Assembly: GCA_900618795.1 (NCBI GenBank)
Contig: UYJD01000010.1
Span: forward strand, 892,292-956,291
Reading direction: 5' to 3'
Length of the DNA: 64,000 nt
Origin: Cyanodermella asteris
Lineage: Eukaryota > Ascomycota > Lecanoromycetes > Ostropales > Stictidaceae
Part shown: positions 56,083 through 64,000 of the stretch, one piece after another
How the letters are laid out: every line of letters begins with the position of its first letter
Numbering within the stretch: position 1 is the stretch's first letter
Position numbers and translations under genes: made by a program
The notes under the pieces: generated by a model
What the model saw: the letters and a program-made list of their open reading frames with translations, nothing else
Databases searched by the model: none
What the model was told of the DNA's origin: nothing

Positions 56083-56530
56083 ATGAGCCGGACTCGCACT
56101 GTACATCAGCATATCTCACGACAATCCTGGAGTCGTTCACCCCGCCGCACAACCGTCGCTACTTCGAGTCTTCAATTTCATGACTCCTCCGAGACGAGAA
56201 ATGGATTGTCTTCAGAGTATAATGAAACAGCGGCGGAGCTGCTTCCAAGTGATAGCACACAGAAAGTCGGAAGGTTCAAAAGTCTGCATAAACAGCTCCT
56301 GCAAGCTGGAGAATATTCCGAGGAGCATGTTGAACCCGCAACCGAAGTAGCTGAAAGCCTGCGGAACTCTCTTCGAAGGGTCAGAGAGCGCTTGAAATTC
56401 AATAGCCGCTTCGGAGGCCCGAGGGACGTTTACAATGAGCTAGGCCGGAGAATGGATAACCTCAGCCACTGTCTTTAATCCATGGATCGTGATCACGAAG
56501 CTCAAGCCGCCAATATACATGCTTCGAGGC
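56083..56530 (+). pseudogene. Truncated copy of the 62485 gene (copy B, plus member)
   Basis: An ATG at 56083 opens a 131-residue frame ending at TAA 56476-56478. Its end, FGGPRDVYNELGRRMDNLSH-CL, aligns with FEGPTETFNEFGQRLEDLQH-CL of the intact protein, and SLHKQLLQAGEYSEEHVEP aligns with the segment before it. After the stop the same frame continues with MDRDHE, matching IDRDFE of the intact copy, so the stop is a late nonsense change rather than a natural end. A short expressed protein remains possible. Confidence 0.6.
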
Positions 56531-56540
56531 GACTTGCGTA

Positions 56541-57369
56541 ACCAAGGGCTGCGGGCTGGCATTCCGGTACGTATGTATAGGATGCGGCCGGGTAAATACG
56601 CTCGGGCCGGATAAAGAGGAGGCGACCTCGGTCGCAGCGGTGGAATGTTCGACGAAGCTGTCACGCGACGCACGGCCCACTTTCCCCCCACAATCTCCCC
56701 ACCGACGTTTTCTGGGGCCCGGGGAAGGTGCGACGGTAAGCGGAACACACAATGGCGAAGTTTAAGTATTAGCCTTCAACGGCCAACGCCTCCCCCCGCC
56801 ACCTCCGACAGCCCCAGATCGACAATGTCTGGCCACTTAGCGTTGCTTCACTCGATGCATCGCTTTGAGCAGAGATTTTGTGTCTGTAAAGTCCAGATAT
56901 GCGACTCCAGCTGCCCTGGTCGCGCGCTACGCTCGCCCTGACTCGCGTGCGTTTAGGCGGATCCTGCATTGCTGCGGCGTTGGTGCGGCCGAAACAGGGA
57001 AAGCATCCGGCACGGGCTGGCGGTGGGGACTTTGCCTTTGTATTGGACTGTACATACTCTCAGCTATCTTTGCATGGCCAGTGGATGCGATTCATTCCCC
57101 TGCCGTCGTGACTCTCGCGGGGAAGAGTCGCAAGCCACGTGGGTCCGACTCCCGATCCGTCGCTCTGGCACTGGTGTTACATTAACCGGTCTTTGAACTA
57201 CTTCATAATCCACAAGTACCTCTTTTCTGCTTCTCGTCTCGCGTCCCTGCCATCCCTCCCATACCTCTACTTGTCCATCGAGGTAGCCAAGGACAATTTC
57301 GCCTTGCAGCCCTCCCAAACCACCACAAGTTGTCTACTCGTTGGCTCGACGTAGACGCCGTTGCCCAAC
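56541..57369. other. Promoter region of the MFS transporter, no gene seen
   Basis: Upstream DNA with C-rich and CT-rich runs close to the start. No coding signal. Confidence 0.55.
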
Positions 57370-59196
57370 ATGAATCGCAACAGCGACCCCGAGTCCAAGG
57401 GGCACATCCACCATGCCGAAGAGATCGATCACACCGCTGTCTTCAGCGAGAAGTCGGCGGTCGCTGACTACAAGGCCGATGCTATGGAGGCGGAGACAGT
57501 CGAACACAACATGACTGTGCCTCAGGCCGTCAAGGCCTACCCAATGGCCTCCTTCTGGGCGTTTGTCATCTCTTGCACGATTGTAAGTTATCCCCCCGCC
57601 GTGTCCGCAGCGAGTGACATGCAGCTGACAGACCCAGATCATGGAATCTTACGATGTCTTCCTTATGGGCAATTTCCTCGCCCTTCCTGCCTTCTACAAC
57701 AGATACGGCGTGTACGATGCCGCCTCGGACAAGTTTGTCGTCGAAACCCGGTGGCAGTCAACAATGCAGGTGTCTGGCCAGCTTGGTGCGCTCATTGGTG
57801 TCTTCCTGGCTGGTCCTCTTACCACCCGTGTTGGCTACCGATGGGCTACCATGATCGGCCTTATGTCACTGAACGTCTTCATCTTCGCTTTCTACTTTGG
57901 CGACTCACTGCCCGTCTTCTTCGTGGCACAGCTATTGGAAGGTCTCCCGTGGGGTATCTTCATCGCCAATGCACCTGCTTACTGTTCGGAAATCGTTCCC
58001 ATCCAGCTCCGTGCACCGGCAACACAGATGCTGCAGATGTTCTGGGCCATTGGCAGTATCATCGTGGGCGCAGTCACCTACGTATACAACGGTGTGCCCG
58101 ATGCAAGTGCTTACAGGTATGGATGAACATTTCTGTCGCAAAATTCTCGCTAATCAACGTTGAAAGAGTCCCCATCGCCCTGCAATGGATGTTCCCCACT
58201 CCGCTCATGATTCTCGTCTTCTTCGCCCCAGAGAGCCCCTGGTGGCTCGTGCGGAAGGGTCGCCTCGAGGAGGCTGCAAAGGCAGTCGTACGTCTCGGTC
58301 GCAAGTCTAGAATATCGGATCCATCCGACACCGTTGCTATGATGCGCCGTACAATCGAGTTGGAAAAGAGCCAGAAGAAGCCCTCTCACATCGAATTGTT
58401 CAAGGGCACAGATCTTCGACGAACCCTCATCGTGTGTGGTGTATATTTGGCTCAGAACCTTACTGGTAATCTGATTGCCAATCAGGCCGTCTATTTCTTC
58501 ACTCGTAAGTTGCAGCTGACCTTGGAACTTGTACAGGTCACTAATGAACTTTACAGAGGCCGGCGTTGGTACCAACACTGCTTTCGCTCTTGGACTTATC
58601 ACCTCCGCTCTTCAGATGATCTTCGTCATGCTTTCCTGGATCCTGACCACTTACTTCGGCCGACGATCCATCTATCTGTGGGGTTCGGCAGCGAACACGA
58701 TCCTCCTCATCGCACTCGGTGTCGCAGGCTCGGTTGGCTACTCCACAGCATCGCAATACGCGCAGGCCTCCCTTGGGTTGATTGTCTCCGTACTCTTCAC
58801 CTTGGGCCCTGCCCCCGCCTCCTGGGTCATCATCGGTGAAACATCGGCCATCCGCCTTCGACCTCTCACCACCGGTATGGGACGTGCGACATACTACATT
58901 ATCGAGATTCCTTGCATTTTCCTCGCATCATACATGCTCAATCCCCTTGGAGGCAATCGTAAGTTATACTTCCTTCCGTACTCTACGTGTGCTGTGACAT
59001 GGCTAACACAATCGCAGTTGCTGGCAAGTGTGGTTACGTTTGGGGTGCGACAGGTCTGCTCTGCTTGATAGTCGCCTACTTCGAGCTTCCCGAGATGAAG
59101 GGCCGTTCGTACCGTGAGATCGATATCATGTTCAAGCGCAAGATTCCGGCTCGCAAGTGGAAGTCGACGCAAATCGATCTCAACGAGGACGAGTAG
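57370..59196 (+). CDS. MFS sugar transporter, alpha-glucoside (maltose) permease type
   Basis: Five exons, 57370-57582, 57638-58116, 58167-58504, 58557-58958 and 59018-59196, with introns of 50-59 bp, give 536 residues. Twelve membrane segments are predicted. Sugar-porter features are the loop-2 region GPLTTRVGYRWATMIGL, PWGIFIANAPAYCSEIVPIQ, PESPWWLVRKGRLEEAAKAV, the helix-7 region ANQAVYFFTQAG, and ELPEMKGRSYREIDIMFKRK at the end. MFAPESPWW-type and E-L-F-K-G-T-D-L-R-R-T sequence (here HIELFKGTDLRRTLIV) is usual in fungal Mal31/Agt1 relatives, which import maltose and other alpha-glucosides with protons. No alpha-glucosidase or Mal regulator gene lies nearby in the window. Confidence 0.94.
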
Positions 59197-59777
59197 ACGT
59201 CCGCCGCGAGGGCTTTAATGGACGCTTATGTATACTTGTACTAACATGCCTTTCTTGTTGGATAGACTGGCGTGCGGCAATCAGGATAGTCATATAGCGA
59301 ACAGTCAAGAACATCTTCAGGGTCGATGTCCTGCTTACAGGCTCCTCAATCTTCAAACAGAATTCCCCACTTACTTCTCAGTGACTTTGCTCTGTGCTCG
59401 CTCGCATCCCAAATCGCCGATGCACGAATGTAGATTATCAGCCGCAGCCACGTCAACCCTCGGCTTCGAGCCAGTTTATTATTCTCGTGGTGGTGATCCT
59501 GGGTATCCGGGAAGCTTCTACTTGCCGCATGGCGGGGCAAAGTTCGACCGTGCCATCCATCCGCGCGCGGGACAAAGAAACCTCCATCTTTGCATCGCTT
59601 CCGCAGCCTTACCTATGTAAGTGCCACCAATAATGTTCCATCTGTCCAGGCCTTCGGCCACCCCTGTCTCGCGTGGCGGTCAGATCGGACGTTATACTTC
59701 TTTAGGTTAACCGTAGATCTGCGATTGGTTAGTCTTGTTTCCATGTTCTCTGTCGGGTTAGTGTTGAGTACCCCTTC
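59197..59777. other. Intergenic region, no gene seen
   Basis: Spacer between the transporter and a pseudogene; open frames on both strands have no motif. Confidence 0.55.
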
Positions 59778-60290
59778 TCAGTGTAATTGTCTGTGCCACT
59801 TCTGAAGTCGCTTACAGCTTTCCTCCTCGATGCCGCTCTTACACCGCGCGATGGGGTAAGCGTACGATAGAAGAATGCAGTCGGTAGCACGAATGTGTGA
59901 GCCAGAAATCGGCGCCCAAGCTTCCGTCGTGCGCCAGCGCTTCTCCAAAGCGCATCCCATCCCGTCAACCGGTGGCTCGGCCGCCCTCGGGTGCAAGACA
60001 TGGAAGAGTCCGTCCTTTTCTTGTATGATACTCCCTCGCCTCCGTTTGAGAAGATGGGGATGGCCAGCAGCCCAGATTCCAGGATCCTGATCACGATGTC
60101 TGGTCTCTCTTTCGCGCATACGGCTCCGAATTTGTGAGAGCAGCGCAATCTCCGGGTCGTCGCTCATGCTACTTGGGTTGGGATTCGTCGCTACGTGCGG
60201 CGGACAAATTTACCTCGCCGTGCCGATGGTCGTCGGCTCGCGTTTTTATCCTTGTTCGTCGGGTGGTCGATTCGTACTGACTGATGGAGC
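59778..60290 (-). pseudogene. Frameshifted copy of the 61217-62008 gene (copy C)
   Basis: Homology to the intact protein jumps between two frames. Frame one has PPHVATNPNPSSMSDDPEIA (intact: APYVIPNSDPNAVNTDESIA), preceded by an in-frame TAA at 60210-60212. A second frame has AKERPDIVIRILESGLLAIP then IFSNGGEGVSYKKR (intact: AKSRPQIIIGIFQDAGLVTI then PIFSSTSRG). Frame one returns with AWAPISGSHI and EESCKRLQKWHRQ (intact: DWMPTVGSHV and QTSVRRLQTLHDL). Two frameshifts and a stop make this a pseudogene unless they are assembly errors. Confidence 0.7.
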
Positions 60291-60342
60291 ATATGTTGAA
60301 AGCGGAGCATTGTCGCCAGGGAATTTTGCACTGCGGCTCTGA

Positions 60343-60681
60343 TCATCAACTCCTGAGATCGAGGATTTGCTCCACCAGAATGCATATGAGAAGGTTAACC
60401 CTTGGCGAGTCGAGGCAGACTTTGGCGTCTCGCCGGAGCGAGCATCACATTATGCTTCATCCACGTCGTCCCATCCGTCAGGCTGCAGGCCTGGCAAAGA
60501 TCTGGCCGGACCTGCGATTACGGACAGCGTCAGCTATATGATTCGTCACGGGATCAAGCAGGGCTTTGGCTACTCAGTCTATCGAAATGAAATTGACAGC
60601 TTCGAAGTCTTGAGGGAAGAGATGAGGAGTACTCTTCCCAAAGAAGCTAGGCTAGCTCAGAAGAGCGAGACTACAGGCTGA
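60343..60681 (+). other. Protein-like open frame without ATG, possible gene remnant
   Basis: A frame open for 112 codons after a TGA reads PEIEDLLHQNAYEKVNPWRV, EADFGVSPERASHYAS, MIRHGIKQGFGYSVYRNEID and FEVLREEMRSTLPKEARLAQ before a TGA. The first in-frame ATG is more than half way along. The composition looks coding. It may be an exon of an unrecognised gene or the relic of a gene partner to the copy C pseudogene. No similarity to the 62485 protein could be seen by eye. Confidence 0.35.
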
Positions 60682-61216
60682 TCTAAGATTGACGATGAAA
60701 TGACGATCGTCCCTACGCAATACTGCATTCTGAACCAAATCTTTACGGTTTTACCATCGTGAAATCGTAGTATTTTCCTTCGCCTCCATGATGTACAAGA
60801 TGCTCGCCGTCAGGTTCGAGTGAACATTGAAGCTGGAGAACCGCAATCCAAATACATAGCGCATTTTCCTTTATGACACCGCCTTTGGCCCATTTTCTAC
60901 ACCACGACTTCGTAGCCCGCGAAATTTTGTTGCTGAAACGCATATGCTGCAAGCCAAATCTAACATAAGAATAGGTGACAGAGCTTATATTTCCTCCTTA
61001 CCGAAATTGCGGAAGAAGGACTGAATTGTTTGGTCATCACCGCAACCACTTCCAAAAATCAGGTATAGCAATTTTCAATCTGAAGTTCATCAAGTTATAT
61101 ATTTCAACTTCCGTGAAATGAAAAGCTGGCATGATCAACAAACCAGCAACGGCGATGACAAAATCATGTACCTACCTGACTTACCTACTTATTTGACTAT
61201 CCCAGGTACTGATACC
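60682..61216. other. AT-rich intergenic region, no gene seen
   Basis: Comparatively AT-rich spacer; it should contain the 3' end of the minus-strand gene to its right. Confidence 0.5.
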
Positions 61217-62008
61217 TTAATGGAAGCGTTCTTTGATATAAGCAAGCTGATCCCTGACCGGTCTGTAGCTTGCCGCCAGATACAAATCATGCAAGGTTTG
61301 GAGCCTTCGCACGCTGGTCTGATCGATGGCACCGACGATCTTGATCGGGCATTCGTACTTGAGCCGATAGGACAGCGAAGCATAAACATGAGAGCCCACG
61401 GTCGGCATCCAGTCGTTGTCGTCTGCCGATCGAAGTGTTACACCAGGTCGATCCAGCGGGGCAAGGCTCTCTTCTCTAACGGACCTTGTCACGACGTGCA
61501 TGCATTCGTGGCGCTTGGCATACGGAACGCTCAACACTCCCCTGCTCGTTGAAGAGAAGATGGGAATGGTGACGAGTCCCGCATCTTGGAAGATGCCGAT
61601 GATGATCTGGGGTCGCGACTTGGCGGAGATGGGCCCGACGATGGCCGACATGGCTATGCTCTCGTCAGTGTTCACAGCGTTCGGATCGCTGTTCGGTATC
61701 ACGTATGGAGCCGTCACAACCTGACCCAATTTGTACATTGAAGCGTTCGTGTTGACGCGAGCTGTCAGGTTCTTCCTCCCGAGCGCAAAGTCTGTGACAG
61801 AGCCAACTGGGAGCTCTTCGAAGCGGCTTGCGTGAATGGAGTCAAGAACGTTCTCTCTCTTCACAAAGGCACTGGGGCCTCGTGTTATTCGCTGAGAGGG
61901 CATTGTTTGCTTCGTCTGGAAATCGCGAGGATTGCTGGTAGGATGCCCGTGGCCCAGCCTCGCATTGCTGTTGTGCCCAGCCTGTGGATATCCTCTTGGG
62001 TATGACAT
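61217..62008 (-). CDS. Unrecognised protein, intact minus member of a duplicated divergent pair
   Basis: Single exon of 263 residues from MSYPRGYPQAGHNSNARLGH; the longer frame has only a TTG start. The N-terminus is polar and disordered. A folded part begins near residue 60 (NVLDSIHASRFEELPVGSVT) and includes SRPQIIIGIFQDAGLVTIPI, AKRHECMHVVTRSVREESLA, DNDWMPTVGSHVYASLSYRL and PIKIVGAIDQTSVRRLQTLH. It has no signal peptide, membrane segment or known domain. Repeated beta-like stretches (IIIGIF, LVTIPIF, KIVGAI) suggest a compact alpha/beta or beta fold. It is divergent from the gene at 62485 with a 476 bp shared promoter, and two decayed relatives lie within 7 kb. Confidence 0.7.
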   Translation of the reverse strand: MSYPRGYPQAGHNSNARLGHGHPTSNPRDFQTKQTMPSQRITRGPSAFVKRENVLDSIHASRFEELPVGSVTDFALGRKNLTARVNTNASMYKLGQVVTAPYVIPNSDPNAVNTDESIAMSAIVGPISAKSRPQIIIGIFQDAGLVTIPIFSSTSRGVLSVPYAKRHECMHVVTRSVREESLAPLDRPGVTLRSADDNDWMPTVGSHVYASLSYRLKYECPIKIVGAIDQTSVRRLQTLHDLYLAASYRPVRDQLAYIKERFH

Positions 62009-62484
62009 GATTCTCCGGTCTATCAAAGACGGGACTTTCAAAGTAGATTGGTACCTGCTGAATGTCAAGGATGAGGCTCGGTTGCGATGTAAGAGCGTCG
62101 GGAAAGAGAGTGAGTGAATCCAAAGCCGGAAGAGCCAGAAGTCTGGCGGTGCAGCGTTTATTAGCAATTCAACCAGCAGGCTACCTCAAAGGGATGAGGG
62201 AGCACAATATATCAGTGTGGTGTATGATCGGCTTTGTTCGGTAGATTTGCTTTGAGTAGATGGTGTGTATTCAGCTTTGTTCTAACCTGGCTACTATCGT
62301 TTTTGCTGTGGAGGCGTGATCAAAGGGGCTTTGTTTGACTTGGATTCCTGTCGCCGGCATGGTTAAAAGAGCACGTCAGGCCCCATCTGTGTTTTCACCG
62401 CGCACTCTCTCGGTCGTTGACATCTCTACAAATTGAAAACAACGAGTAGATCTCGCAACTACACACAACTCATCGACTATAAAC
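62009..62484. other. Shared promoter of the intact divergent pair
   Basis: A 476 bp head-to-head spacer. The sequence near the plus-strand start (CACAACTCATCGACTATAAAC) is typical fungal leader. No regulatory motif was recognised. Confidence 0.5.
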
Positions 62485-64000
62485 ATGTCCGTTCAAGACT
62501 CACGAATCACCGACCCGGCAGGAGACAGGAGACGCCGCCCGTCAGCTCTTGTCAATGCTCTTTCAGGAAACAGGTTTCTTAATCGAGGAATCGAAGCAGG
62601 CACTTTGGCCTTCAACTTCATGCAGCAATGTCTGCTCCCACGCACCGAACGCTCGTTCAGAAGACGACATGGAGCTACTGCGTTTCCGCAAGTGCCTGAA
62701 GCTATACTGGAAAAGCTTGCAACATACAAAACAGTCCAGAACCGGTATAAAGATGTTACCGAATGGGCATGTCAAAAGGCTGAGCCTAGCGAAGAACAGG
62801 TGGCCCGCATCACAGCGGCTATCGAGCGTGTGCAAGCTCGCATGCGATGGATTAGTACTTTCGAAGGGCCGACTGAAACCTTCAATGAGTTTGGTCAAAG
62901 GCTGGAAGATCTGCAGCATTGTCTTGACACCATCGATCGAGATTTCGAGTTGGACAATGAATGCCTCCAGGGACTGGCATCTGATATGCAACAGGAAGGG
63001 GAAGAGCTGATTGTGATGATCGAGGATTGGCTAAGAAGCACCTTTGGTGTATCAAGGGAAGTTGAACGTGACGAAACTCCTGCCTACTGCCCAGTCTTCG
63101 ATCTAGCGATCATCGACAGTGCGGAGGCAGCTTGTGACCAGAAGGAAGTCGCTGACGCGCAAGAGGAAGCCGAGCTCCGCCAGCTGCCATTCCAACCAGA
63201 TGACATGATCATGAGCCGAACATGGATAGTTCGGGAAACCAAATCCCGAATTCGCGAATCGCGTTCGGAAATTCGAAGAGCTCGTGAAAACCTTGAAGAG
63301 CTGCTGAAGAAGCGCGCGGCACAGGACCTGGGATGCGCTCAAGGCGATGATAAGATGAGCTCAACTCACACAGATGCTGGCCCAACAGGTGCTGATGTCA
63401 ACTCACAATATCCAGAGGACAGTTCTTTCAACGCTGAACCAAGCTCATACGATGACAGGGGCAATGCCTGTGAGACTGATACCTTCTCGGATGACCGAGG
63501 ATCTGGACGACGGTATGATGTGGATGCCGATGAGTTCGATTCTGGACCCGATTATTATGAAGATAATTTGTCTTATGGTCGTGCGCAAAGCCCAGAGATG
63601 AGCCTTGGAGAAGCTATCAGAGCTGAAGAGCAAGCCATTGAGGCATCAACGAATGAGCTGAACTTTAGCATCAAGGCGGGACGCGAGCTTGGCCTGGACG
63701 TGACGGATAGCGGATCTATAATCTTCACAGGGCCACCCCCTCGGCCGTCATCAAGATGCAGCGAGGACATGATACTTTGGGGCGCACACCAAGCGGACAA
63801 CGACCACGAGATGATCGATGAAGAAATTGCTGAGAAGCACATGAAAGTTGCTGCTATGTGTCAGCCTTGGGCTGAGGACATCGATGTTGCGATGTCGCCC
63901 AGCGAGCTTGGCCCTCCTTCACTCTCGCTCCCTTCGACTCCAACAGCTGATGAGGTCGTCCTGATCGAGGCGCAGATCTCCGATGTCACGGACATAGGGG
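62485..64000 (+). CDS. Unrecognised coiled-coil protein, intact plus member of the divergent pair (3' end outside window)
   Basis: The frame from the ATG at 62485 is open to the last base, 505 codons with no intron. It begins MSVQDSRITDPAGDRRRRPS. Helical, charged segments follow: KTVQNRYKDVTEWACQKAEP, RITAAIERVQARMRWISTFE, FNEFGQRLEDLQHCLDTIDR and SRIRESRSEIRRARENLEEL, consistent with coiled coils. The second half is acidic, Ser/Asp-rich and probably disordered, with one more helix (MSLGEAIRAEEQAIEASTNE). No catalytic domain, signal peptide or membrane segment is visible. A truncated relative is at 56083. Structural or scaffold roles are possible but not shown. Confidence 0.75.
   Translation, partial: MSVQDSRITDPAGDRRRRPSALVNALSGNRFLNRGIEAGTLAFNFMQQCLLPRTERSFRRRHGATAFPQVPEAILEKLATYKTVQNRYKDVTEWACQKAEPSEEQVARITAAIERVQARMRWISTFEGPTETFNEFGQRLEDLQHCLDTIDRDFELDNECLQGLASDMQQEGEELIVMIEDWLRSTFGVSREVERDETPAYCPVFDLAIIDSAEAACDQKEVADAQEEAELRQLPFQPDDMIMSRTWIVRETKSRIRESRSEIRRARENLEELLKKRAAQDLGCAQGDDKMSSTHTDAGPTGADVNSQYPEDSSFNAEPSSYDDRGNACETDTFSDDRGSGRRYDVDADEFDSGPDYYEDNLSYGRAQSPEMSLGEAIRAEEQAIEASTNELNFSIKAGRELGLDVTDSGSIIFTGPPPRPSSRCSEDMILWGAHQADNDHEMIDEEIAEKHMKVAAMCQPWAEDIDVAMSPSELGPPSLSLPSTPTADEVVLIEAQISDVTDIG

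Noticed and set aside
61118-61724. Plus-strand frames at the tail of the 61217 gene
   Set aside because: Antisense to a frame that has paralogous copies, so the minus strand is the coding one.

Overview
The window is nuclear DNA from a filamentous ascomycete (Pezizomycotina; a Dothideomycete is my best guess). The evidence is compact genes on both strands with GT-AG introns of about 50-90 bp, moderate GC, and recognisable fungal orthologues (MMM1, MED6, VRG4, HIS3, SEC22, SEC6, RVS161, YIF1, ABCC transporter, fungal sacsin-like protein). Two N runs (11227-11263 and 43131-43567) show it is a draft scaffold. Exon borders were built by hand from splice sites and reading phase; all multi-exon models below keep an intact frame.

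Layout. 1-6.4 kb: the end of a Cys-rich single-pass membrane protein, a secreted GH1 beta-glucosidase in five exons, and a long-chain acyl-CoA synthetase. 7.5-15.4 kb: a Rossmann-fold protein, two divergently placed secreted Cys-motif paralogues (one with a huge CT microsatellite in an intron), an M18 aspartyl aminopeptidase and a methyltransferase-like protein. 16.3-24 kb: a full-length ABCC transporter, an Rvs161-type N-BAR protein and a small unknown protein. 24.4-29.5 kb: a 1713-residue GHKL-ATPase (sacsin-like) protein that ends in a HExxH metallopeptidase-like motif. 30.5-45.4 kb: a conserved housekeeping block (VRG4, HIS3, MED6, MMM1, an ASX-homology-like nuclear protein, SEC22, a small HTH-like protein, an FAD monooxygenase, an AT-rich gap-interrupted tract, YIF1). 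45.9-54.5 kb: an APC-type permease, a 3.7 kb gene-poor stretch, a small single-pass membrane protein and exocyst SEC6.

54.8-64 kb is accessory in character. Around an alpha-glucoside-type MFS transporter lie an intact divergent pair of unrecognised genes (61217-62008 minus, 62485-end plus) and several decayed relatives: a broken minus/plus pair at 55.5-56.5 kb in the same left-minus/right-plus arrangement, and a frameshifted minus-strand copy at 59.8-60.3 kb. I regard this locally duplicated, partly pseudogenised divergent pair as the most interesting undescribed element.

Functionally the housekeeping genes cover secretion and membranes: VRG4 (Golgi GDP-mannose import), SEC22 and YIF1 (ER-Golgi traffic), SEC6 (exocytosis), RVS161 (endocytosis), MMM1 (ER-mitochondria contacts) and FAA-type acyl-CoA synthesis. 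The beta-glucosidase and the MFS sugar transporter would serve carbohydrate use. No operons, tRNAs, rRNAs, CRISPR arrays or intact transposons were seen.
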